Assembly: GCA_012960755.1 (NCBI GenBank)
Contig: DUAT01000057.1
Span: 165,899 to 229,898, forward strand
Length of the DNA: 64,000 nucleotides
Direction of reading: 5' to 3'
Source: Gammaproteobacteria bacterium
Lineage (GTDB): Bacteria; Pseudomonadota; Gammaproteobacteria; Pseudomonadales; Azotimanducaceae_A
Each line of letters starts with the position of its first letter. The stretch's first letter is position 1. Both the position numbers and the translations under genes were made by a program. Below the pieces are notes generated by a model, which saw only the letters and a program-made list of their open reading frames with translations, was not told the origin of the DNA and searched no databases. Shown in pieces: positions 18,748-27,185 of this stretch.

Positions 18748-19167
18748 CTAATTTTGGATTTTCTTAGTCCAGTCCTCAATAACAAGGTGTTTCTTCAGTT
18801 GCAGAAATGCTTTGTCATTTGTAACAAGTATCGCGCCAACGGCAACACTGTGTGCTGCTATCAACATATCCATGGCACCCAGATTTTTTCCTTCTTTTTC
18901 ACAGGCAGTTCTTAACTCGGCATAAGCTCTTGCTGCTTTAGAATCCCAGGGGAAAATAGTAACTCTCAACAGAAACTCATTGACGGCAACCGGTAAGTGT
19001 TTCGCTTCCGGTTTTTTTGCAACACCTCGTAAAAGTTCTGCTTCAGTAATGACAGAAATGCAAATATCTGACAGTGCAAACTGCTGCAAATTCTCTCGAA
19101 CTCTTGCTGGTTTACCTTTTATGATGTAACTCACGGTATTTGTATCGAGCAAACGGATATCCGCCAT
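18748..19167 (-). CDS. vapC: VapC-type PIN-domain toxin
   Basis: This is a 139-residue PIN ribonuclease. The acidic metal-site residues expected of VapC are visible: Asp in RLLDTNTVSYI, Glu in VITEAELLRG, Asp in AMDMLIAAH and Asp in VTNDKAF. Such toxins cleave tRNA or rRNA and are held inactive by the partner antitoxin. Its ATG at 19167 overlaps the vapB stop (TGATG), so the pair is translationally coupled. A TTG three bases upstream would add one residue. The gene is intact and all four acidic positions are present. Confidence 0.9.
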   Translation of the reverse strand: MADIRLLDTNTVSYIIKGKPARVRENLQQFALSDICISVITEAELLRGVAKKPEAKHLPVAVNEFLLRVTIFPWDSKAARAYAELRTACEKEGKNLGAMDMLIAAHSVAVGAILVTNDKAFLQLKKHLVIEDWTKKIQN

Positions 19168-19412
19168 CAAAATGGATCCTTTTCCTCTTCGATCTTGTTC
19201 TCTCTGTCATCCATGAAGTCTGCCGGTATCTCTTTGCTATCAACTAGCTCGAAAAACTCATCCCAAGTACCACCGGGCTTTTTGCTAATAATGACATCTC
19301 CTGTCTCAGGGTCTTTGCGAATGAACACCTCGGTACAATCAAAACGGTAATTTGCGGGTAGCCGAACAGCCTGACTGCGGCCATTTTTGAATAATTTTGC
19401 TGTGTGCCTCAT
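19167..19412 (-). CDS. vapB: VapB-type antitoxin (AbrB/SpoVT fold)
   Basis: This is an 81-residue antitoxin. The N-terminal swapped-hairpin DNA-binding domain reads AKLFKNGRSQAVRLPANYRF, the usual VapB/MazE-like AbrB signature. The acidic C-terminal tail (TWDEFFELVD onward) would wrap around VapC. It precedes vapC with a one-base overlap. The VapB-VapC complex normally represses its own promoter, and the three TATATCA repeats upstream fit such an operator. Confidence 0.9.
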   Translation of the reverse strand: MRHTAKLFKNGRSQAVRLPANYRFDCTEVFIRKDPETGDVIISKKPGGTWDEFFELVDSKEIPADFMDDRENKIEEEKDPF

Positions 19413-19446
19413 TTAGTAATTCCCAGTCAATCGCATACTCAGGTAA

Positions 19447-19482
19447 TATATCAAAGTATATCACGAATTTGTCATATATCAA
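19447..19482 (-). promoter_or_regulatory. vapBC promoter and triple TATATCA operator
   Basis: On the minus strand a -35 TTGATA (19477-19482) and a -10 TATACT (19455-19460) are separated by 16 bases, ending about 40 bases before vapB. The same stretch carries three direct TATATCA copies (plus strand, at 19447, 19457 and 19475; spaced 10 and 18) that overlap both promoter boxes, as expected for VapBC autorepression. Confidence 0.6.
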
Positions 19483-19506
19483 GGTCTATTACAGCACAAG
19501 GAAATC

Positions 19507-20030
19507 TTAATCAATGAGGGCGTTGGGCCAATCGGTGACCATAACCGGATGATCGATATACTCAATATCCAATAGCGCGAATTGACCTTTCTTTGTTGAT
19601 ACGTCGTACACATCGCGTACAAAACCTGGCGGGGTTCCCACATCATGAACGATGGTGGGTTTACCTAACTTGATACCACCACCAACCTGCGTCACTGGCA
19701 CTCGCATCAGTCGATTGTACGACATAAGGTACAATGAGGTGCCGTCGGCGAACCACTTGGGTCAATTTCCGTTGGCAACAGGAACCCGCTGCCTGAGGCC
19801 GCCATTAGGAAATCGTTCGACCCACACTTCCGGCGTTCCTGTTTCGTGGCGAGTTACCGCTATCCAGGCATTGTCAGGTGAGATGTGCCCGGAAGTGGTA
19901 GCAATCACGTCATTTTGTATCACACTCTTCACACCATCGTTCCTGATGAAGTAAAGGTCGCCCTGGGTCTTCTTATTGATAACAACATAGAGTATACCGT
20001 GGCTATTCCTTTTCATGACCCATGGACGCC
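19507..20030 (-). pseudogene. C-terminal remnant of a PD40-type beta-propeller protein
   Basis: About 170 residues of a WD40-like (PD40/TolB-type) propeller are readable in one frame, beginning near SHGILYVVINKKTQGD and ending DVYDVSTKKGQFALLDI and VTDWPNALID. The C-terminal pattern resembles the end of propellers attached to bacterial serine/threonine kinases or CadC-like regulators. An in-frame TGA splits it after VPVANGN (near 19762), and no kinase or membrane part is present upstream. Instead the reading runs into a MaoC gene fragment. It is a decayed gene remnant. Confidence 0.6.
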
Positions 20031-20212
20031 GCATAGGGTTCGTTGAAATAAAGGGAATTAAACGACAGGGTCTGAGTCGAAAACCAGACGTCATCACCGT
20101 CCGTAATCGTACGGCCCCAGTGATGTTCAAATACCTGCCCATCCTCGAAGTCTTCAAAGCGATTGCCTTTCTTAACCAGCGTTGCCCTTTGCTTGAAATC
20201 TTCTCCGCTCAT
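20003..20212 (-). pseudogene. Truncated MaoC-like dehydratase (N-terminus only)
   Basis: This 69-residue frame reads FEDFEDGQVFEHHWGRTITD and FSTQTLSFNSLYFNEPYAAS, the clear N-terminus of a MaoC/hot-dog-fold enoyl-CoA hydratase (mesaconyl-CoA hydratase-like subgroup). Family members run to about 150-340 residues and carry the catalytic Asp/His after this point. Here the frame breaks right after the conserved GH and joins the propeller remnant, so an active enzyme is not expected. ATG 20212 has a plausible GGGAA site, suggesting the original start survives. Confidence 0.7.
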
Positions 20213-20287
20213 ATTTTCCCGACTCCAGAAGGTTCTTCCAGGACTGTGTATCGCACCAAGATTCTCTGACCCCTGTCGCCTCCTTTA

Positions 20288-20719
20288 TCAAGCTACCCTG
20301 GCTGCACCATTAAAAAAGAGCTGCAAGCTCTGGTTGTACCGAAAGAAGGTATCAATCTGCAGCTGATCCGGGCCATCGACAACCATGGGATCATCGGGAA
20401 AGGTGAGATAGTTGAGCGTGTGCTCAAGATCCGGTTTCCCGTTACTGATGATATTTTCAATCATCTCTCTCCAGATTTCCGCCGTCGCCGTTATCGTGAA
20501 ATGTTCGGCGTCCGCGTCGTCAATGCTTTTAAGATGGCGGATTGACTCCACACCGTAAGATCGGAACCGGACTTCGAAAAGCTCAGGTGAATCCAGTAGT
20601 TGCACCACCATGGTACAGTCAATGGATCCAAGAGGTTCAAAGGACGATCGATCCTCACCCATCGTTTGTGCCAGCGCGGCAAACCATTCCATTGAGGGGA
20701 AAGTAGTTGAACTGTTCAT
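20288..20719 (-). CDS. Small SCP2-like protein
   Basis: This is a 143-residue cytoplasmic protein without signal peptide or membrane segment. It resembles the sterol-carrier-protein-2-like fold found alone in bacteria: an early CTMVVQLLDSPELFEVRF strand pair, a DAEHFTITATAEIWREMIEN middle, and a C-terminal DTFFRYNQSLQLFFNGA helix. SCP2-like domains bind lipids or acyl-CoA. The assignment is by pattern only. The start is ATG 20719, with GAGG eight bases upstream. It follows the ferritin-like gene by 17 bases on the same strand, so the two are very likely co-transcribed. Confidence 0.5.
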   Translation of the reverse strand: MNSSTTFPSMEWFAALAQTMGEDRSSFEPLGSIDCTMVVQLLDSPELFEVRFRSYGVESIRHLKSIDDADAEHFTITATAEIWREMIENIISNGKPDLEHTLNYLTFPDDPMVVDGPDQLQIDTFFRYNQSLQLFFNGAARVA

Positions 20720-20736
20720 TTTCAATTCCTCGGTGA

Positions 20737-21870
20737 TTATGCAGCAAGTCCCAGATCCGGGATCTCCAGCGGGATTGTAATGCGTGAGCTTCGATCAAGA
20801 CCGGCTACCTTCAATCGGCTCATGTATTCTTTAACCTGTTTCTGGTAGATGAACGCCATTCTGGCCATGCCGAGTTCAATGTTTTCCATCCCGCCGCCTG
20901 CAAGAATTGCGCGTGGTTCAGATGTCTGGGGCTCAATGGTCAAAGCGAAAATCGCCTGTTCCCCAAGGTCCAGAATCTTGTGGATTTCCGCTTCTCTCTC
21001 GGGATGTCTTTCCAGCAGATACTGTAGATGTTTTACACCATAGGCCACGTGACGCGCTTCGTCCTGCATGCACATACGAAATATTGTCTTTTCTACTTCC
21101 GTTGGCGCGAGGAATTCACCTTGTCTGAACAGCGTCAGTACAAACCCTTCGCCGAATATGTGCATCAGGGCGCTTGCTGTGGTGTAGTCCTTAGCAGTGA
21201 GTATTGCACCCAGCAAGTCCTGGTTGGCTGGTGATGCGCTTAGCAGGCCACCACCATTTGCCAGGGCTCTTTTCCTGAACACGTCCAGATGCCTGGCTTC
21301 ATCCATGATCTGAGTCGCGAGGAAAAGTTTTACCTCATGAAAATCATGATTGATCCTGCTTAACCACTGCGCTGGCATGTCACCGGCGACGAACTCCACT
21401 TCCGTTAAGCCAGTGCACATTTGGCAGACGGATTTTTCGATATCATCCGGGAGCTTTTCCAGCTTGTCCCAGGGAATATCCGTAACGGAATTCCATTGTC
21501 TGACAACAGCCTCGTCGTAAAGGGCTGCCGCATTTTCAGACCAGACTTCTGACATTTCGTTTAAGGTGTATTGATCAAGTCCTGGCGTTTCGTCGGGAAC
21601 GTAACAGCCTCTTGGTGCCATGCTGCCGTGAAGGGACCCATGCTCGGGAACTTTTGCATAGTGCCCTTTCTCAATATTCACCAGTCGCAAACCATCTGCG
21701 CTGCGCTCGACTTTCTGCCCCCATCCCTCGGGGTTTGAGTCCATCCATGAAAGGTCAAAGTTTCCTCTGGCCATCTCCCTCATTCCATCAATGCCTTTTT
21801 CTACTGTTGCTGAGTACTTAGCCATTTCGAACGCCCTTTGCATAAAGGGAAAATTTAACTCCCAAGGCAA
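20737..21870 (-). CDS. Ferritin-like diiron protein (AurF/oxygenase-like)
   Basis: This 377-residue protein has a duplicated diiron motif. Glu157 or Glu159 in TEVEF and DEARH at 190-194 form the first half, and Glu241 in EGFVLTLF with DEARH at 270-274 the second. Such E...DEARH pairs occur in ferritin-like oxygenases and oxidases, including AurF-type N-oxygenases and R2-like oxidases. The reaction here is unknown. The start appears to be TTG 21870, and ATG 21843 (residue 10) is an alternative. It lies 17 bases upstream of the SCP2-like gene and 251 bases after korB, in the same direction. Confidence 0.7.
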   Translation of the reverse strand: MPWELNFPFMQRAFEMAKYSATVEKGIDGMREMARGNFDLSWMDSNPEGWGQKVERSADGLRLVNIEKGHYAKVPEHGSLHGSMAPRGCYVPDETPGLDQYTLNEMSEVWSENAAALYDEAVVRQWNSVTDIPWDKLEKLPDDIEKSVCQMCTGLTEVEFVAGDMPAQWLSRINHDFHEVKLFLATQIMDEARHLDVFRKRALANGGGLLSASPANQDLLGAILTAKDYTTASALMHIFGEGFVLTLFRQGEFLAPTEVEKTIFRMCMQDEARHVAYGVKHLQYLLERHPEREAEIHKILDLGEQAIFALTIEPQTSEPRAILAGGGMENIELGMARMAFIYQKQVKEYMSRLKVAGLDRSSRITIPLEIPDLGLAA

Positions 21871-22121
21871 TGGTCATTTCCATGCGGTAGATCAATTTTA
21901 GTGTTGTTACTCGAAATAATTTCCGAAACGGAAATGAGTCTCTGCGACGCAGTACGCCCCGCTGATCTATGTCAGCGTCAAAGTAGTAGTTGCTTGATCA
22001 AATAGGCTACAGGTACCCGTGGGTGGGGAGCCCCCAGGAGAACACGCCATGAAATCTTGTCAAGTTAGCCCTTGGTGGAAGAGCCTGTTTAGGGAGCCTG
22101 TTGAACCCGTATTCGGTTTCC
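21871..22121. other. Intergenic gap after korB
   Basis: This holds no gene. A 9-bp direct repeat GAGCCTGTT occurs at 22081 and 22094, and a short GGGGAGCCCCC palindrome lies near 22026-22036. No T-run follows either, so I do not call a terminator. Confidence 0.3.
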
Positions 22122-23138
22122 CTAGCCCACGTTCCAGGTATGGCCACTTCTCAGCAGATCGTTCACGTTCGCTGAACCTTTACTTTCCCTGACTTTGATA
22201 CGCTGGGCATAAACGTCAGTAATGTAAGCATCCGCGGGTCTGTGGTATAGCACGCCAACCGGGATTGGATATTCCGGGGCTCGTAACTCTACCAGCATTT
22301 GTGCCAGGACCTTGTTGGTTTCATCGTGAACCAGTACATCTGCCTCAGTGACCCCATCTTCACCGATGGTCACCACTTCGAGCTTCAACTTCTGGGTGTT
22401 GAGTCTCAAGCCTTTGTCATTTTCCTTACCGAAGATCATCGGTGCGCCATTTTCAACCACCAGACGGGAATCCGCTGCCGTCTTTTTGTTTTTAACATTC
22501 TCAAAAATCAAGTCGTTGTAGACCGGACAGTTCTGAAGAATCTCAACGAATGACGTACCGGTATGGGCATGGGCACGGGTCAGCACACTGGTTAGGTGCT
22601 TCATTTCAGTATCAATAGACCGGGCGACAAATCGTGCCCCGGATCCAATGGCAAATGTGCAGGGAGACAGGGGTAAATCTACAGATCCATCGGGCGTTGA
22701 AGGCGACCGGGTACCGACCTTGGAAGTGGGTGAATATTGTCCCTTGGTCAAACCATAGATCTCGTTATTGAACAGCAACAGATTCAGGTCAACGTTCCGT
22801 CTTAGAACATGAATCATATGGTTTCCACCAATACTCAAGCCGTCACCATCACCCGTGATCACCCAGACATCCAGTTCCGGATTAGCCAGCTTGAGGCCAG
22901 TGGCGATTGCCGGTGCACGACCATGAATCGTGTGGAAACCATAAGTGTTCATGTAATACGGAAAACGGGAAGAACAACCAATACCGGAAATAAAAACACT
23001 ATTTTCTTTCGGGATCCCCAGTTCAGGCATCAGTTTCTGAATCGTCTTTAAAATCGCATAGTCTCCGCACCCGGGGCACCAGCGAACTTCCTGGTCCGTC
23101 GCAAAATCTTTCAGCGTTAGTTTTTCTGGTGCGTTCAC
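22122..23138 (-). CDS. korB: 2-oxoacid:ferredoxin oxidoreductase beta subunit (KorB type)
   Basis: This 338-residue thiamine-diphosphate-binding subunit has the N-terminal WCPGCGDYAIL and GIGCSSRFPYYMNTYGFHT segments, the TPP/Mg motif GDGDGLSIGGNH, and NNEIYGLTKGQYSPTS, all standard for 2-oxoglutarate:ferredoxin oxidoreductase beta chains. With the alpha chain it converts a 2-oxoacid and CoA to acyl-CoA, CO2 and reduced ferredoxin. GTG 23138 overlaps the korA stop (GTGA), so the pair is translationally coupled. 2-Oxoglutarate is the likeliest substrate by resemblance; other 2-oxoacids are possible. Confidence 0.87.
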   Translation of the reverse strand: MNAPEKLTLKDFATDQEVRWCPGCGDYAILKTIQKLMPELGIPKENSVFISGIGCSSRFPYYMNTYGFHTIHGRAPAIATGLKLANPELDVWVITGDGDGLSIGGNHMIHVLRRNVDLNLLLFNNEIYGLTKGQYSPTSKVGTRSPSTPDGSVDLPLSPCTFAIGSGARFVARSIDTEMKHLTSVLTRAHAHTGTSFVEILQNCPVYNDLIFENVKNKKTAADSRLVVENGAPMIFGKENDKGLRLNTQKLKLEVVTIGEDGVTEADVLVHDETNKVLAQMLVELRAPEYPIPVGVLYHRPADAYITDVYAQRIKVRESKGSANVNDLLRSGHTWNVG

Positions 23139-25006
23139 TTCATTGCCTCCAATTGAGCTTTGATCTCGGCGTCGATTTCCTTGATCTTGAAAGGTTGCCC
23201 GGACGTTTTTGTCAGACTGCTGGCATCAATCAGATATTCGGAGCGGATAATTTTTACCAGTTGGCCGGTGTTCATTTCCGGAATCAGGACCGACTTGTAT
23301 CCAGCCAATAAGTCACCCAGGTTTCGTGGCAAGGGCCACATATGGCGAATATGAATATGCGACACACTGAGTCCTTCTGCCCGACTTCGCTTCACCGCCT
23401 GGTGAATAGCGCCGAAAGTCGATCCCCAGCCGACGACGGCAAGATCCCCTTGTTCGGTACCGAGTACAACCTCCTGCAGAGGAATGTCGTTGGCGATACC
23501 ATCAATCTTCGCCTTGCGGATATCGGTCATTTTCTGGTGATTTTCCGCATCATATGAAATATCACCAGAATCATAATCTTTTTCAATACCGCCAATACGA
23601 TGTTCAAGACCCGGTGTGCCAGGCTTGGCCCAAACCCTGGCAAGGGTTTCAGGATCACGATTGGCAGGTGAAAAACCTTCCGGCTCAGTCTCAAACTCCA
23701 CCGGAAATGGCTTGTACTCGTCAAAATCAGGAACGTGCCAGGGTTCCGAGGCATTGGAGATATATCCGTCACTCAGCAATATAACCGGTGTTCGATACTT
23801 GGTGGCAATACGGATCGCTTCGATCGCCACATCAAAACAATCAGAGGGATGAGACGATGCGATAACCGGCAGGCTCGTGTCCGCGTGGCGACCAAAAATA
23901 GACTGATTCAAATCAGACTGTTCCGTTTTGGTTGGCAAACCCGTGGATGGCCCGCCTCTTTGGGTATTCACAATCAACAAAGGCAACTCTGTAGCACAAG
24001 CCAGGGAGATTGCTTCAGCCTTCAGTGAAATACCAGGTCCTGAACTTGAAGTTACACCTAACGAACCTGCAAAGGAGGCACCGATAGCGGCACAAACAGC
24101 GGCTATCTCATCTTCTGCCTGGAACGTCACCACATCAAATTGTTTCTGGGACGAGAGGCCATGCAAAAGCCCGGATGCCGGTGTTATGGGATAAGACGCA
24201 AACACAATCGGCAAATTCGTCAATATTCCGCCAGCGATAATTCCGTAGGTTAGTGCTTCAGTTCCTGTGGTATTGCGATAAAGACCAGGCTCAACAGCAG
24301 CCCGGGGTACCTTGTATACCCCAACGCCCGTTGGCAGTTCGGCTGTTTCACCATAGGCGTGACCAGCATTAATCGCCGCCACATTGGCCTCGGCAATATC
24401 TGGTATTTTTGAAAACTTGGCACGCAGCCCTGCGATTGCTGAGTCTCGACTTCGATCAAATAACCACATGGTTAAACCAAGGGTCCACATGTTTTTGCAC
24501 CTGGCGGCGAATTTATGGCTTAGCCCGAAAGGTTTGACCGTAGCCAAAACACGTTTGGTAATGCCGATAGCCATCAGCCGATAGCCATCTAACGAGCCAT
24601 CTTCGAGAGGGTTACTTTTGTATCCAGCCTTGGTCAGGTTCTTGGCCGTAAACGCATCTGCGTCTGCGATAATTAGCCCGCCTGGAACCAGCTCGTTTAA
24701 ATTCGTAATCAATGCGGCGGGGTTCATGGTTACCAGCACATCGACATCATCACCGGCGGTGGTGACATCTTCTGAGCCAAAGTAAATTTGAAAAGCCGAG
24801 ACACCAAAGGTTGCACCGGCCGGTGCGCGAATCTCTGCCGGGAAATCAGGAAACGTAGCCAGGTCATTTCCGTAAATTGCCGTCGCCTCGGTAAAATTGT
24901 TACCTGTTAACTGCATCCCGTCCCCGGAATCCCCAGCAAAACGAACCACAACATCGGACAACATATTCGCCGAATTTTGTTCGCGAACTTCTTCAACTAC
25001 AGACAT
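23135..25006 (-). CDS. korA: 2-oxoacid:ferredoxin oxidoreductase alpha subunit, gamma-alpha fusion (KorA type)
   Basis: This is a 623-residue fused subunit. Residues about 20-200 form the gamma domain (VRFAGDSGDGMQLTGNNFTE), followed by the alpha pyrimidine-binding domain (ASYPITPASGLLHGL, FQAEDEIAAVCAAIGASFAG, TSSSGPGISLKAEA) and a C-terminal transketolase-like domain. This architecture is found in the aerobic-type KorAB complex. No delta-type ferredoxin subunit gene is adjacent. The complex feeds reduced ferredoxin and succinyl-CoA and can replace or supplement 2-oxoglutarate dehydrogenase. ATG 25006 has AGGAATGG upstream. It is the first gene of the korAB unit, with a long free upstream region. 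Confidence 0.88.
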   Translation of the reverse strand: MSVVEEVREQNSANMLSDVVVRFAGDSGDGMQLTGNNFTEATAIYGNDLATFPDFPAEIRAPAGATFGVSAFQIYFGSEDVTTAGDDVDVLVTMNPAALITNLNELVPGGLIIADADAFTAKNLTKAGYKSNPLEDGSLDGYRLMAIGITKRVLATVKPFGLSHKFAARCKNMWTLGLTMWLFDRSRDSAIAGLRAKFSKIPDIAEANVAAINAGHAYGETAELPTGVGVYKVPRAAVEPGLYRNTTGTEALTYGIIAGGILTNLPIVFASYPITPASGLLHGLSSQKQFDVVTFQAEDEIAAVCAAIGASFAGSLGVTSSSGPGISLKAEAISLACATELPLLIVNTQRGGPSTGLPTKTEQSDLNQSIFGRHADTSLPVIASSHPSDCFDVAIEAIRIATKYRTPVILLSDGYISNASEPWHVPDFDEYKPFPVEFETEPEGFSPANRDPETLARVWAKPGTPGLEHRIGGIEKDYDSGDISYDAENHQKMTDIRKAKIDGIANDIPLQEVVLGTEQGDLAVVGWGSTFGAIHQAVKRSRAEGLSVSHIHIRHMWPLPRNLGDLLAGYKSVLIPEMNTGQLVKIIRSEYLIDASSLTKTSGQPFKIKEIDAEIKAQLEAMK

Positions 25007-25491
25007 AGTCCATTCCTAAATTAACACTTGCAATCTATCTTCTTCCCAATAAGAAAGCACATCACAGGCAGGATTCGACCTGCTACTGGACATGCAATAT
25101 TTAATGGAATTTACAAAAGATACTCACATTTACGGCTCGTGACCTCAAACAACTGCGACTGGTGATCACAGTTACCCCTTGGTTCAACGCTTCTTTTGGA
25201 AGCCATCCCCCAAAACCCCGTGATTTTAACAGATAAATCAAGGATTTAAAGTTCTCTTGGTTCTATATAAATTCCGTTAATGGGTTGCTAACAAGCTACT
25301 CGTTACCCGAAACGTCCAAACGATGGCTGATACAAGGCGAATTCCGGGGATTTTTCGCAATCCATGCAAACATCCAGGGACAGGTTGTGAAACTGAGCCC
25401 GATCACGGGCGAAAAAAAGGCGACTTGGTTTTAAAACAGGCGTATGATTTTGCTCCCATTTTGCTCCTGTTAAATCGAAGGAAATTACACC
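25007..25491. other. 485-base divergent intergenic region (korA / LLM gene)
   Basis: This holds no convincing gene on either strand. It contains a GCAGG-ATTCGA-CCTGC stem near 25070-25085 and a GCCCG-ATCA-CGGGC stem followed by an A-run near 25400-25420. The A-run is on the wrong side for a plus-strand terminator. It presumably carries the two divergent promoters, but no box stands out. Confidence 0.4.
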
Positions 25492-26397
25492 ATGAGATTC
25501 AGTTTCTGGCCACAACCCTCCCAATCATTCGAGATCATGCAGAAATTGGGTCACCACGTAGAACAATCCAGTTGGGACGGCATCTGGCTCGCTGATCACT
25601 TCATGCCTGATGCCAAAGACACGAGCAGCCCCATGCCTGAAGCATGGACAACACTAGCTGGCCTCGCCGCGACCGTACCGCGAGTAAGACTCGGCACCCT
25701 GGTAACAGGCAATACCTATCGCCATCCCGCGGTACTGGCCAAAATGGCTGCCACCGTTGACCATATTTCAGGGGGTAGACTGGTACTCGGTCTGGGGTCC
25801 GGGTGGCAGGAAAATGAACATAAGAAATACGGCATCGACTTTCATACCGTCAACGGCAGGTTACGACGCCTCGAAGAAGCCTGCCAGGTAATCAAGGCCC
25901 TGTTTACGGAAGGAAGTGCCAGTTATCAGGGTCAATTCTACCGACTGGATGAAGCGCCTCTGGAGCCAAAGCCGGTGCAGGCTAAACTGCCGCTATTGAT
26001 TGGCGGCGGTGGCGAGAAGGTGACACTCCGGATCACAGCCCAGTACGCAGACGAATGGAACGTCTGGGGGACCGTCGATACACTGAAACACAAGATGGCA
26101 ATTCTCGATCAGCATTGCAACGAGATCGGACGCGATCCGGAAAACATTCAAAGATCCGCCGTTGCCCTCCTCTTCCTGTCAGATGACGCTTCATTCGTTA
26201 AAAAGATGCGAGACAACGTTGCCCGCGCAACCATTGCAGGCAGTGTTTCTGAAGTGAGAGATATCATCGCCGCCTATCAGGAGATTGGCGTCGACGAAGT
26301 GATCATTCCGGATTTCACTCTGGGCCTGGATTGCAACGAGCAGAAAATGGATACCCTGGACAAGTTTATTGAGGATGTGGCTCCCGTCGCTCGGTGA
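25492..26397 (+). CDS. LLM class (luciferase-like) flavin/F420-dependent oxidoreductase
   Basis: This is a 301-residue TIM-barrel protein of the bacterial-luciferase-like superfamily. Recognisable parts are WDGIWLADHFMPDAKD near the N-terminus, RVRLGTLVTGNTYRHPAVLAK and LVLGLGSGWQENEHKKYG, which form the usual cofactor-side core, and IGGGGEKVTLRITAQYADEW. Members use FMNH2 or F420. The cofactor cannot be decided from sequence and no F420-synthesis gene is in the window. ATG 25492 has GAAGGAAA upstream. It stands alone, converging on a PhyH gene. Confidence 0.85.
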   Translation: MRFSFWPQPSQSFEIMQKLGHHVEQSSWDGIWLADHFMPDAKDTSSPMPEAWTTLAGLAATVPRVRLGTLVTGNTYRHPAVLAKMAATVDHISGGRLVLGLGSGWQENEHKKYGIDFHTVNGRLRRLEEACQVIKALFTEGSASYQGQFYRLDEAPLEPKPVQAKLPLLIGGGGEKVTLRITAQYADEWNVWGTVDTLKHKMAILDQHCNEIGRDPENIQRSAVALLFLSDDASFVKKMRDNVARATIAGSVSEVRDIIAAYQEIGVDEVIIPDFTLGLDCNEQKMDTLDKFIEDVAPVAR

Positions 26398-26411
26398 GGC
26401 ACCACCTGGGC

Positions 26412-27185
26412 CTAAAATGATATGCCTGGAAACCTCGCAGACCGGGTATCTTTAATCGGTTGGTTGGTGGATTGGTGGTATGTGAACACCACCGACAACT
26501 TGGTCTGCTCGCTCAAGTTACGGCCCGCCGCATGAAACAACCGGCTATGGAAAAATAACACGTCACCCTGCTTCAACTCGACCTGAACGGACTGCGCTAT
26601 CATCGATTTGTTTTCTGCCAGATCCGTACGCAGAAACAGGGAGGCATCAAACCGGCCTGGTTCCAGCTCCAGATGATGGGAACCCGGAATCACCCGTAAA
26701 CAACCGTTCGCACGGATTTCGTCTCTAACTGCCAACCACACACTGATCAGGTTCTCTTCATCAAAAGACCAGTAGCGGTTGTCCTGGTGCCATAGGGTTG
26801 CACTACTGTAGCCCGGTTGTTTCGTCATGATACAGTTGTGATGACATTGGGATAACCGGATCTCTTCCGCCCCGAACAACCGCCGCAGGGTTTGCTTTAG
26901 CTCATCACAGGTTGACCAGTCCCGAAATACTGAACTTCTTGAATAAGCATGCAGCAGGCGTCGAATCGTTTGTCCACCAGAGGAATCCCGGGATTCTGGC
27001 GAACCGGGATACTGGACATCAACCTCGTATTCGGCGGGCGCCAACTGTTGCCTAAGGTGTTCCAGGGCAACGGCTCGGATGTTTTTACAGATATCGGGAT
27101 CAACCATTGCCTGTTTCACAATAAAGCCGTCGCGCATAAACCTGGCAAGGTCAATATCTGATAATGACTCGGTTGCAGAATTCAC
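26412..27185 (-). CDS. Phytanoyl-CoA dioxygenase (PhyH) family protein
   Basis: This is a 257-residue Fe(II)/2-oxoglutarate oxygenase. The iron site is seen as LWHQDNRYW (His-x-Asp) and LFHAAGRNLS (distal His), and the core CLRVIPGSHHLE segment is typical of PhyH proteins. It is the normal family length. Its ATG region overlaps the stop of the upstream HEAT-like gene by 4 bases, indicating translational coupling with a secreted partner of unknown role. The substrate is unknown. Confidence 0.84.
   Translation of the reverse strand: MNSATESLSDIDLARFMRDGFIVKQAMVDPDICKNIRAVALEHLRQQLAPAEYEVDVQYPGSPESRDSSGGQTIRRLLHAYSRSSVFRDWSTCDELKQTLRRLFGAEEIRLSQCHHNCIMTKQPGYSSATLWHQDNRYWSFDEENLISVWLAVRDEIRANGCLRVIPGSHHLELEPGRFDASLFLRTDLAENKSMIAQSVQVELKQGDVLFFHSRLFHAAGRNLSEQTKLSVVFTYHQSTNQPIKDTRSARFPGISF

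Noticed and set aside
18748..19412. vapBC as part of an integron cassette
   Set aside because: No attC-like repeat with GTTRRRY cores was found on either side; the pair has its own promoter.
25070..25090. GATTCGA-containing stem resembling a tRNA T-arm
   Set aside because: No cloverleaf, anticodon arm or acceptor stem could be assembled around it.
25400..25425. GCCCG-ATCA-CGGGC stem followed by an A-run
   Set aside because: A terminator would need a T-run on the reading strand; here it is an A-run, and no gene ends just before it in the fitting direction.
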